This document shows, piece after piece, positions 6,796 to 13,797 of a stretch of 14,311 nucleotides of DNA. Position 1 is the first letter of the stretch, and each line of letters begins with the position of its first letter. The position numbers were made by a program, and so were the translations under genes. Below the pieces are notes generated by a model. That model worked only from the letters and a program-made list of their open reading frames with translations. It was not told the origin of the DNA and did no database searches. The DNA is from GCA-2746365 sp964651445. Its GTDB lineage: Bacteria > Pseudomonadota > Gammaproteobacteria > SZUA-229. The DNA is taken from contig CAZYYW010000060.1 of NCBI GenBank assembly GCA_964651445.1, positions 1 through 14,311 of the forward strand. The letters run 5' to 3'.

Positions 6796-9048
6796 CTAAA
6801 ATTCCTGTTTATAGCCAAGTAAGAAGCTACGTGGTTTTCCTGATCTTGCGCCAAAAGGTTTACGGGCGACAATGACAACGTCATCCAGCAGATTATCAAT
6901 GGTAAAAAATACCTGGCCGTTGCGGCTGAGTTGATAATTAGCACTGAAATCAACGACATTCTGCGCATCGGTGCGATCTATTTTATCCGGTTCACCGCTA
7001 CCCGCGACCACCCGCATTGCAGCAACATATTTATACGCCAGTGCAACGCGCCAGCGATTAGTATCAACGGCGGCTTTAAGGGTTACCTGATGCTCCGGGA
7101 CATACGGTAGTTGGTCACCCGCACTAACATCTTTTAGAGTAGGGTCAGGTGAAGTAAATGTGTTTTTGAATTCACTGTCAGTGTAGGTATAAACCAAACG
7201 TACTGGGAACTTTACTTTGCCTGCAAAACCAACAAAGGTTTTTGCAATTTCAGACTCCACTCCCCAGATATCCACTTCACCGGCGTTAAAACCGACGTCA
7301 ATATCACTGGCAGCACAGCCAGATGATAAGGTGCATAATCCAGATAAATTGCTGTAGTCACTGAAAAAACCTATCACTTCCGCGCTTAATGCAGCACTGT
7401 TATATCGCATTCCCAGTTCGTAATTGACACTTTCTTCCGGTAATACATCAACACCACTACCAGGCTGTGCTGGCACAAAACCTTTATGCACACCGCCGAG
7501 CAAGCGTACATGTTCTGACGCCTTATAGTTTAAGCCAACACCAGGAATAAAAACATTATCCTCCCGCGAGACCGTGGTATTCGTCAGTAAGTTGGTGAAA
7601 CTTGTCTGAATAAATTCATTGCGAAAACCCCCTTTAATGGTTAAATCGCCCAGTGTCACTTCATCTTGAATATGGATGGATATTGCTTGCGCATCGGCTT
7701 GATTTTGCAGGGTTAAAACTTTTGCACCACCGTCACTAATCAGTTGCCCAGAACGCATTAAAAAGCCGCGCTGCGTGTGATTTCGCTCTACTTCATCTTC
7801 ATGGTAACGCAAACCTATGGTAAACAAGTGGTCAATACCGGCAAAGGTCGGCTGCCATTCAATCTGACTTTGTAGACCGCGGCTAACATAAGTTCGGTCG
7901 GCAGCAAGTAGTCTTATGGTTTCATTTAATGACGCTGAATCTGCCTGGCCAGACAGAACGTTGTAATAAACACTGTTACGTGAAGTATCAGGATTAATAA
8001 GGATCTCATTTAAACTTGGCGCATTTCCACTAAAACTGTTTATCTTGTCCCAAACCCGATGAAAATTACGTTGATATAGAGAAGTATTAATAACAAAGTC
8101 ACTACCCGGGTCATAAAAATGGTTCAGCGATACCTGCTGGTGATCCCATTCCATCAGATCAAGCGCTGTTGAAGAATAACGGCGCACCGCATTGGCAGCA
8201 AAATCGTCATCGGTTAGCCCCATGTAGGTTTCATTAGAAATTTCATCTGAATACCCCATCTTCACATCAAACTGGTGATAAACATCGGCGCTAACATCAC
8301 TGTTAAATCGTAGCTTTAGCAACACATCATTTTTATCGAAACCTGTTTCGCCACCGCCATCAAGCTCCTTAAAACCCTCGGCCTGCCCATGTACACCTTC
8401 TAACATCCAGCCAAACTGCTCTTTGCTATCACCATAAAAACCATGCAAATTTCGCAGCCCGAAACTACCGGCAGAGGCTTCCAGCGCACCATTATTTTCT
8501 CCGCCAGCAGGTATTTCACGGCTAATAAAATTGATTGCGCCGCCCACTGTGTTAGGGCCATATTTAATGGCGGACGGACCTTTGGAGACTTCGACCCCCT
8601 GCATCCGTGCCATCATCGGGAAATAATAAGCCGCTGGTGCAGAGTAAGGTGCGGGCGCAAACAATATACCGTCTTCCATTAACGCCACTTTTTTGCTGCG
8701 CTCAGAACTAGCACCGCGTATACCGATATTCGGTCGTAAACCGTAACCATCTTCATCGCGCACATAAACGCCGGGCACATCTTCAAGAATGCGATGTACA
8801 TCACTGTAATGCCACTGTTCAAGTGTTTCCTTACCAATCTTATGCACCGAACCAGTAGCACGTATTCGCGCCTCCGCATCACCGGTGATGGTGACTGCTT
8901 CCAGATGAACCTTATCTTCTTTCGCTTTAAGCAAAGCGGCATCGTCCTTAGAAATGTTTTCCTGAGACAAAAGTGGCGCGCTAACAAAGCTTAACAATAC
9001 AGCGCTAATAAGTATTTTCTTCTGTGATTTAAGGGTTGTATTTTTCAT
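6796..9048 (-). CDS. TonB-dependent outer-membrane receptor, FecA-like
   Basis: Gated 22-strand beta-barrel expected to import a ferric chelate or similar metal ligand. 750 residues: signal peptide (about 1-24), TonB box within HLEAVTITG (48-56), a plug domain (about 60-180) and then the barrel, ending YKQEF with the terminal aromatic used by the BAM machinery. Plug motifs RPNIGIRGASSERSKKV, MEDGILFAPAPYSAPAAYY and KGPSAIKYGPNTVGGAINFI closely follow the ferric-dicitrate (FecA, COG4772) subgroup. The N-terminus lacks the roughly 80-residue signalling domain of true FecA, so it is a plain transporter without sigma-factor signalling. A cysteine pair (CTLSSGC) lies in a likely extracellular loop. 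It is the third gene of the imelysin group; the ligand cannot be read from sequence. Confidence 0.94.
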   Translation of the reverse strand: MKNTTLKSQKKILISAVLLSFVSAPLLSQENISKDDAALLKAKEDKVHLEAVTITGDAEARIRATGSVHKIGKETLEQWHYSDVHRILEDVPGVYVRDEDGYGLRPNIGIRGASSERSKKVALMEDGILFAPAPYSAPAAYYFPMMARMQGVEVSKGPSAIKYGPNTVGGAINFISREIPAGGENNGALEASAGSFGLRNLHGFYGDSKEQFGWMLEGVHGQAEGFKELDGGGETGFDKNDVLLKLRFNSDVSADVYHQFDVKMGYSDEISNETYMGLTDDDFAANAVRRYSSTALDLMEWDHQQVSLNHFYDPGSDFVINTSLYQRNFHRVWDKINSFSGNAPSLNEILINPDTSRNSVYYNVLSGQADSASLNETIRLLAADRTYVSRGLQSQIEWQPTFAGIDHLFTIGLRYHEDEVERNHTQRGFLMRSGQLISDGGAKVLTLQNQADAQAISIHIQDEVTLGDLTIKGGFRNEFIQTSFTNLLTNTTVSREDNVFIPGVGLNYKASEHVRLLGGVHKGFVPAQPGSGVDVLPEESVNYELGMRYNSAALSAEVIGFFSDYSNLSGLCTLSSGCAASDIDVGFNAGEVDIWGVESEIAKTFVGFAGKVKFPVRLVYTYTDSEFKNTFTSPDPTLKDVSAGDQLPYVPEHQVTLKAAVDTNRWRVALAYKYVAAMRVVAGSGEPDKIDRTDAQNVVDFSANYQLSRNGQVFFTIDNLLDDVVIVARKPFGARSGKPRSFLLGYKQEF

Positions 9049-9072
9049 AAATATTTTCGACGTAATTAAAAT

Positions 9073-9096
9073 AAAACAGGCATATACAGCCGTTTT
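9073..9096 (-). terminator. Intercistronic hairpin between the DUF1513 and receptor genes
   Basis: On the minus strand AAAACGGC pairs with GCCTGTTTT (one bulged T) around a 7-base loop and is followed by ATTTTAATT, so it resembles an intrinsic terminator or attenuator. It ends only about 24 bases before the receptor ATG. A TATAAT on the same strand (9102-9107) lies just upstream, with no good -35. The receptor may therefore have its own promoter, or the hairpin may tune expression relative to the lipoprotein genes. Confidence 0.35.
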
Positions 9097-9150
9097 TTCA
9101 TATTATATAAGGTTAAATAACGCTAAAGTTGATAGTAGTAAACAAAAAAA

Positions 9151-10287
9151 TTAAGCAACCGTTCGCAACATATGGTTCGTCCATTGTGCATTTTTCCAGA
9201 CAGCACCCAGCGGCTTTGCTTGCAGCGTTTTAATATCGACCTGATAAAGTTCACCGACATTGGCGCTAACGATAAAGCTGTTGCCATCGGCTGAAACAGC
9301 AACACCACCAACGTCTTTTATTTCAATGGTTTTCAGCAGTTGTTTGTTACGCAAATCCCACAGCGACAATCGATTACCTCGCGGACAAGTGACTGCACCG
9401 ATACCACCGGGCGCGATGCAGGCACTGGCAGTGTAATTGCGTAAAGTAAAAAGCGCATTATCGTCAATATCAAGCATTTCAATTTCGCTGTCACCGCGTT
9501 GTACACCTACTAACTTCGGCATATGTCGTCTTCCCTTATACTGACAAGCAACCAGCACTTCACCCTCAGCACCGACATCAATATGTCTGATCGAGAGCTG
9601 ATGCGTCGGCGTTTCACGGCGCATCAGCAATTCACCGGTATCGGTGTCGATAAACAGCAACGCTGTTTTCAGCGTCTTCAGGTTCAACTCAAGCCTGCCA
9701 CTATCAGGATGAGTGCGTATGCCACCACTGGCTATAACCAAGGTTTTACCATCTGGCAACATACGCATGTCATGCGGCCCTATGCCATATGCAGATAATT
9801 CCCGTATAAAACTGAAATCGCGACCATCACGTACGGTGATCACGCCCTCGGCGGTGTTGATAATGTTCTCGCTGGTAAACAGAAAACGCCCGTCAGGGCT
9901 ATAACTTGCATGACCTAGATAATGCCTGCCGGGACGACTTTTAACCACTGCCAGTTGCTTGCCGGTTATCGCATCCATCACCACAGCGTGTGTTCCGTTC
10001 ACCGAAGGTGCTGAAACAATACGATTAGGCGCAATCGGATCGACCGCGAAACCATGCGCCTCATCGGGTATCGGCAGGCGGAATCTTTCACCACCATTGG
10101 CATCGAAACCACTGATATAATGTTTACCCGCCGCATCAAGATGGCCATTAACAAAAATCGTCCTATGCGATGGCGCTGACGACGAGGCAGGCGATAGTGC
10201 TGACACTGTGGCAGTAAGTGAGGACGGCAACCAGGGTAATGTTGCCACACCCGCCAGAAATGACCGCCTTGATAGTAACGAACTCAT
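9151..10287 (-). CDS. DUF1513 family Tat-exported beta-propeller protein
   Basis: 378 residues starting with a twin-arginine signal, SRRSFLAG (R7, R8), and a hydrophobic stretch to about residue 30, so it should be exported folded. The mature part is a series of blade-like repeats with xSPDGRxLxxSEN and LPDGKTLVIASGG motifs. It has conserved-looking histidines in GRHYLGH, GIGPHDM, IRTHPDSG and SIRHIDV, which could bind metal; this matches the DUF1513 family. Family members are encoded beside imelysin-like proteins in iron-responsive loci of Pseudomonas and Vibrio; the biochemical role is unknown. Its ATG has an AGGA Shine-Dalgarno about 8 bases upstream and lies 42 bases after the imelysin stop, so the two are probably co-transcribed. 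The Tat signal hints at a cofactor or early folding. Confidence 0.92.
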   Translation of the reverse strand: MSSLLSRRSFLAGVATLPWLPSSLTATVSALSPASSSAPSHRTIFVNGHLDAAGKHYISGFDANGGERFRLPIPDEAHGFAVDPIAPNRIVSAPSVNGTHAVVMDAITGKQLAVVKSRPGRHYLGHASYSPDGRFLFTSENIINTAEGVITVRDGRDFSFIRELSAYGIGPHDMRMLPDGKTLVIASGGIRTHPDSGRLELNLKTLKTALLFIDTDTGELLMRRETPTHQLSIRHIDVGAEGEVLVACQYKGRRHMPKLVGVQRGDSEIEMLDIDDNALFTLRNYTASACIAPGGIGAVTCPRGNRLSLWDLRNKQLLKTIEIKDVGGVAVSADGNSFIVSANVGELYQVDIKTLQAKPLGAVWKNAQWTNHMLRTVA

Positions 10288-10329
10288 CTGTTTTTTCCTG
10301 AATGTTTGTTGTTGTAGCGTATGCTTTGA

Positions 10330-11586
10330 CTAATCTGTATCGGATGCTTTGGCGGTAGGCACAGACAACGCCAACGCAGGTAACATATCAAAACGCAAAC
10401 TATCACTAACAACGTCAACTGCGTCTAATACGGCATTGGCATCGTTATTATCATTGTTAATAGCATCAAACCAAGTACCGTCGATTGCATCCAGCGCTGT
10501 CAGTATGGCCTGTATTTCCACATCCATTCTGCCTGCCAAAACGCTATCACCCTGCACTTCGCTTAACCAGTCGTCAAAACCAACGGCTGTTCTGTCGCTA
10601 CCGCCCCAATAAAGCTGCTGAAAAGACAATATATTGGCACGTAAATTTTCTTTGGAAACTAACGCGGTGGGGGATTCAACATCTTGTGGGCAAAGAGTAC
10701 CCAAGTCACAACTCACTGGCTTGGTGTTTGTCAGGCCCCCACCCAGCGGCGAATCCAGTTTGAACTCTCTGAAATCTTCTCTGAGGTAGTACATCACATC
10801 GGTAATGTCGTTCATTGTGCTCTGGATATTAGGATTAGATGTCATGGTTTCGACATAATTACCGATGGCAGGATTCCAGTCATCAGCCAGCCTTTGCGCT
10901 GTGACAACAGCATCAGCTGCAACTGGTAGCATGTAGGCACAACGCAATGCCTGCTGATCAGCAGGTGGCAAAGCCTTAAACGTAGCAAGGTCTGTTACAG
11001 GCGTCGCACCCATTGGGCAACTATGCCCTGCGTCCTCCTCGACAAACAATAAATATTCAAGCGCGTCCACACCTTTCTGATTGAGTGCTAAGTTCAGTGC
11101 AGTTTTATTCTGTGCAAGATTTCTATCAATCTCACAGTTATTAATTGTTGGCCAGGAGTACAACACCTCCATGCCTCTTTCCTGATGTGCAGCAGGGCCA
11201 AAAGCAAAAATACCTACGCCATGCAATAACGAGTGTTGTACATCATTCATAGCGACTTTAAAGGCATCTTGTGCCGCTGTGCGTTTAGCAGCATCAGCAA
11301 TACTGGCGGCATCAGCGCAATAATCAATAACACTGGCATTTAATGCGGCAACGCTGGTATTCAGTTGTGCATAACCATCATTCATAATACTGGCAACATT
11401 GGCGATTTGTGTACTGCTCTGGCTAAATTCCTTGAAGGTTGCGCCACCTCCGCCTGTGCTGTCGCCACCACCGCCGCAGGAGGCGAGAACAAAAAGTGGC
11501 AACACTACCACCAATGCTTTACTTGCCAGTGCCTTACTTGCTTGCTTTAGTGGATGTTGTTTATTCAAAACCGGATAGAGCTGCAT
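10330..11586 (-). CDS. Imelysin-family (peptidase M75-like) lipoprotein
   Basis: Surface or periplasmic lipoprotein of the imelysin/IrpA/EfeO superfamily, members of which are iron-regulated and implicated in iron uptake; actual peptidase activity is doubtful for the family. An N-terminal signal ends in a lipobox LASC followed by Gly-rich CGGGGDSTGGGG, a flexible tether. The mature part is mostly helical. The conserved segment reads KGVDALEYLLFVEE, where the usual GxHxxE metal-site motif appears as GxDxxE (G, D, E of GVDALE). Two start codons are possible. The ATG at 11586 is chosen because GAGGA lies 5 bases upstream of it; the ATG at 11598 overlaps that Shine-Dalgarno and has none of its own. 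This gives 418 residues. First gene of a group with DUF1513 and the receptor. Confidence 0.9.
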   Translation of the reverse strand: MQLYPVLNKQHPLKQASKALASKALVVVLPLFVLASCGGGGDSTGGGGATFKEFSQSSTQIANVASIMNDGYAQLNTSVAALNASVIDYCADAASIADAAKRTAAQDAFKVAMNDVQHSLLHGVGIFAFGPAAHQERGMEVLYSWPTINNCEIDRNLAQNKTALNLALNQKGVDALEYLLFVEEDAGHSCPMGATPVTDLATFKALPPADQQALRCAYMLPVAADAVVTAQRLADDWNPAIGNYVETMTSNPNIQSTMNDITDVMYYLREDFREFKLDSPLGGGLTNTKPVSCDLGTLCPQDVESPTALVSKENLRANILSFQQLYWGGSDRTAVGFDDWLSEVQGDSVLAGRMDVEIQAILTALDAIDGTWFDAINNDNNDANAVLDAVDVVSDSLRFDMLPALALSVPTAKASDTD

Positions 11587-11598
11587 GGTGTTCCTCAT

Positions 11599-11613
11599 TA
11601 ATAATTAGTATTG
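11599..11613 (-). promoter_or_regulatory. Possible Fur box before the imelysin gene
   Basis: TAATAATTAGTATTG matches 10 of the 14 defined positions of the Fur 7-1-7 consensus (TGATAATnATTATCA). It sits immediately upstream of the Shine-Dalgarno of the imelysin gene, where bound repressor would block the start of transcription or early elongation. On the minus strand TTGTTT followed 15 bases later by TACTAA could be the promoter, a weak match. The region is AT-rich, so chance similarity is possible. Confidence 0.35.
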
Positions 11614-11826
11614 CTTCACTTAATAAAACAAATTTAGATGGTTTTCTGCTTGCCTTTTCTAGTTGGCAGTCAACAAGTTTGTTACAAGCTACAAACACGC
11701 ACATCAAACTCTGCACAAGTAAGCTTAGCCTTAGTCGTGCAACCTTTACACAACTACTAGAAGGTGAACCAATACCAATGGATAACGCTCAACAAAACCA
11801 GCGACACAATCTACCATAAAATACTA

Positions 11827-11857
11827 TTGCAAGCAAGAACACTGTTGCAAACAAGAA
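11827..11857 (+). repeat. Tandem 13-nt repeat over the DUF4856 promoter
   Basis: TTGCAAGCAAGAA (11827-11839) and TTGCAAACAAGAA (11845-11857) differ at one base and are spaced 18 bases start to start. The second copy begins with the -35 hexamer proposed for the downstream gene. Two same-face direct repeats here look like an operator for a regulator, though they do not resemble a Fur box. Confidence 0.5.
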
Positions 11858-11874
11858 TCGTTTGTGTTTATATT
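11845..11874 (+). promoter_or_regulatory. Sigma-70 promoter candidate for the DUF4856 gene
   Basis: TTGCAA (11845-11850) and TATATT (11869-11874) are separated by 18 bases, giving a leader of about 70 bases. An imperfect dyad CAAAC-N7-GTTTG (11848-11864) overlaps the spacer. The leader contains a direct repeat GCCAGCCA (11892-11899 and 11903-11910). The rest of the 350-base divergent gap (11599-11948) shows no ORF with a plausible start signal. Confidence 0.45.
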
Positions 11875-11948
11875 AGCGCATAACGACGTAAGCCAGCCAC
11901 ACGCCAGCCAACGCAATAGCAGTAAAAACTTTAATTACAGGTAAAAAA

Positions 11949-13427
11949 ATGAAATCTTATAGAACAAACGTTGCCTTGCTGGGCGCTATTTCCATGGCAC
12001 TAGCCGTCACAGGCTGTAGCAGTAGCGATAACCCAGCCTCTACCAGCTTTAGCCAACCAAGCACTTATGCCGGTTTTCCCATTACCTTAAAAGATGCCAC
12101 GCATGACAGCGGTCATTCAGTTTCCTATAAAGGTCAAATGGCACGCCATGTATTACGTGAATCTGCTAAAGCTGCCACCAAAGGCGTATACGAGGCTGAT
12201 CTGGTTGAAAAGTACATAAAAAATAATCAAACTAACTCTTTTCATGACGAAAACATATTGGCACCTTCCAACAAAGGTACATTTGTCTTCAAGGAGGAAC
12301 GTTACAATGATCTAGGCTCGGCTAAGGTTCTCTACGACAGCCTTTACAGCCCTGCCGATCAAAAAGGCAACCCAATACCCGGTGTTCTTATTCCAACCAA
12401 CGAAAACGTTACCTTGGGTATGCCAGGTGCAATGACTGCGCGTGAGGTAATCGACCTCTGGACAACAAAATTCGAAGCATTAAATGCTGGTAATGTTGGC
12501 AACCCTGCCATTCACCACGACATGGTTCATGGCTATGATTACAATCAACTGTTTCCTAAATACTTAATGGGTGCTCTGTTTTACAACCAGGCGGTTGATA
12601 AATACCTGGACGAGTACATTACCTCAGCCGAAAAACCTAATGATGAACCCTACGGTACAGGCAAGCATTACACCGGTAAAGAGCATTCTTGGGACGAAGG
12701 TTTTGGTTACTGGGGCGCTGCAGCACATTATGGTGAATTGACCGCTGAAGTAAACTTCAAAATTAAAAAGAAAGATGAAACTGTTTTTGCACAGGCTGAC
12801 AAAGACGGTGACGGCAAAGTATCTATGTACACCGAATACAATTCCGGCCCCGCCTATTACGCTGCCCTTTTTGATAAAGGCGGCAACAGCACTTACGGTA
12901 AAGACATGATGAATGCCTGGCTTGCCGGTCGTACGCTTATTGCCAATGCCGTTGATGCAAATGGTGACGCACGTGTGTTAAACGCTACCGAAATCACAGA
13001 TCTAGCCGCATTTGCCGAAATCATACAAAGCAACTGGGAGATGGTATTCGCCGAAGCGGTTTACCGCTATGCAGGCCTGTCTTATCAGAAAATAGTAACC
13101 ATTCAACAAGCTAGTCCAATTGATGATGCTATGCGAAAGGACTACTACAAAATGTGGAGCGAAATGAAAGGCTTTATGCTGGCGTTACAATACGGTGGTA
13201 CGAGTTCCAAAATTGACCTGACCAATTTTGAAGACATCGACAATCTGATTGGTTATGGCCCGGTTCTGGATGATGGCTCTCAGGTTACTGGAATTAGCAG
13301 CGGCGACTATGTCTTAACTGTGAATAATTCAACACTGGTACAATACAAAATCGACTTGACGGCTGTACAGACGAAACTGGATGCGTTCTACGGGCTAAAA
13401 GCAAAGCTGGAGCCTATTGCGCCATAA
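11949..13427 (+). CDS. DUF4856 family lipoprotein with EF-hand-like loops
   Basis: 492 residues with a lipoprotein signal ending LAVTGC (lipidated C23), followed by a Ser/Asn/Pro tether. The mature chain matches the DUF4856 family in its HSWDEGFGYWGAAAHYG segment (246-262) and helical, aromatic-rich C-terminal half. Two calcium-type loops with identical spacing are visible, DKDGDGKVSMYTE (284-296) and DANGDARVLNATE (336-348). Both keep acidic or Asn positions 1, 3 and 5, with Thr-Glu at 12-13. DUF4856 genes often stand next to imelysin genes, and this one is divergent from the imelysin group here; a role in metal handling at the cell surface is inferred. ACAGGT 6-7 bases before the ATG is the Shine-Dalgarno. 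A strong terminator follows the stop. Confidence 0.9.
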   Translation: MKSYRTNVALLGAISMALAVTGCSSSDNPASTSFSQPSTYAGFPITLKDATHDSGHSVSYKGQMARHVLRESAKAATKGVYEADLVEKYIKNNQTNSFHDENILAPSNKGTFVFKEERYNDLGSAKVLYDSLYSPADQKGNPIPGVLIPTNENVTLGMPGAMTAREVIDLWTTKFEALNAGNVGNPAIHHDMVHGYDYNQLFPKYLMGALFYNQAVDKYLDEYITSAEKPNDEPYGTGKHYTGKEHSWDEGFGYWGAAAHYGELTAEVNFKIKKKDETVFAQADKDGDGKVSMYTEYNSGPAYYAALFDKGGNSTYGKDMMNAWLAGRTLIANAVDANGDARVLNATEITDLAAFAEIIQSNWEMVFAEAVYRYAGLSYQKIVTIQQASPIDDAMRKDYYKMWSEMKGFMLALQYGGTSSKIDLTNFEDIDNLIGYGPVLDDGSQVTGISSGDYVLTVNNSTLVQYKIDLTAVQTKLDAFYGLKAKLEPIAP

Positions 13428-13447
13428 CAGTAACCTCAAAGCTCAAG

Positions 13448-13467
13448 AAACAGTCTCTAAACTGTTT
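13448..13467 (+). other. Small hairpin ahead of the terminator
   Basis: AAACAGT and ACTGTTT form a perfect 7-bp stem with a 6-base loop, 20 bases past the DUF4856 stop and ahead of the main terminator. It may stabilise the 3' end; function is inferred. Confidence 0.4.
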
Positions 13468-13480
13468 TGATAATACAATC

Positions 13481-13510
13481 AGCCGGCATCATTCGATGCC
13501 GGCTTTTTTT
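13481..13510 (+). terminator. Rho-independent terminator of the DUF4856 gene
   Basis: AGCCGGCATC and GATGCCGGCT form a perfect 10-bp GC-rich stem with loop ATTC, followed directly by a run of seven Ts. It ends transcription of the DUF4856 gene 54 bases after its stop. The lack of an A-run on the other side argues against bidirectional use. Confidence 0.95.
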
Positions 13511-13523
13511 GCGCCAGCCTTTA

Positions 13524-13540
13524 CAAAAACAGTGTTTTTG
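13524..13540. repeat. Short perfect hairpin CAAAAAC-AGT-GTTTTTG
   Basis: A 7-bp perfect inverted repeat with a 3-base loop, just past the terminator and adjoining the REP-like element. It may be the edge of that element. Confidence 0.4.
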
Positions 13541-13548
13541 CAGACTGA

Positions 13549-13588
13549 AATCAATGGGGTCATAATCAATGGGGTCAGACTCGATTGA
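13549..13588. repeat. REP-like element with tandem AATCAATGGGGTCA units
   Basis: AATCAATGGGGTCA occurs at 13549-13562 and 13564-13577, a 15-base period. The second copy runs into GACTCGATTGA, so 13566-13588 is an imperfect 23-base palindrome centred on A13577 (9 of 11 pairs). GGGGTCAGACTCGATTG sequences of this kind are, from memory, associated with REP-type repeats and RAYT/Y1 transposases in gammaproteobacteria. No transposase is present here, so this would be a remnant or a non-autonomous copy. A further hairpin AATTCAA-N7-TTGAATT lies at 13589-13609. Confidence 0.55.
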
Positions 13589-13618
13589 AATTCAACCATA
13601 ACTTGAATTCACGTTCTA

Positions 13619-13735
13619 AGAAAAGGTCATAGAGGTCAAGCCGATTTTATAAGATCTAACTTCTTCCCGACCATTCACTTTTAGCACATAAATCTATGAC
13701 ATTGTAAAATCGGCTTGCCCTTTCTGACTTTTTCT
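13619..13735. repeat. Long imperfect hairpin with 38-nt arms
   Basis: Arms 13619-13656 and 13698-13735 are complementary at 31 of 38 positions; G-U pairs would raise this to 34 in RNA. The core CAAGCCGATTTTA / TAAAATCGGCTTG (13637-13649 and 13705-13717) is perfect over 13 bp, and the loop is 41 bases. An alternative 8-bp pairing GTCATAGA (13626-13633) with TCTATGAC (13693-13700) competes with it. It could be a MITE-like element, a structured RNA or leader structure, or a double-strand regulatory site. Bases 13510-13797 contain no convincing gene. Confidence 0.65.
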
Positions 13736-13736
13736 A

Positions 13737-13767
13737 TTGTTATTTCGTGATAGTATGTTGCTAATAA
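13737..13767 (+). promoter_or_regulatory. Weak promoter candidate for the DUF1640-type gene
   Basis: TTGTTA (13737-13742) and TAATAA (13762-13767) with TGC in front form an extended -10 style promoter with a long 19-base spacer. It begins directly after the long hairpin. A T-rich tract (13768-13785) separates it from the start codon. Confidence 0.35.
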
Positions 13768-13797
13768 TTTTATTTTTTTCTTTATTGGACGCACGAT

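Noticed and set aside
8679..8987. Minus-strand 102-codon ORF in another frame of the receptor gene
   Set aside because: Entirely inside the plug-coding region of the receptor, whose motifs fix the true frame.
11439..11819. Plus-strand 126-codon ORF spanning the imelysin 5' end and the divergent region
   Set aside because: Begins antisense to the lipoprotein signal, has no Shine-Dalgarno or domain, and is low in plausible protein character.
11892..11910. GCCAGCCA direct repeat in the DUF4856 leader, considered as riboswitch or operator
   Set aside because: Only 8 bases per copy with no surrounding secondary structure; reported only as a note on the promoter.
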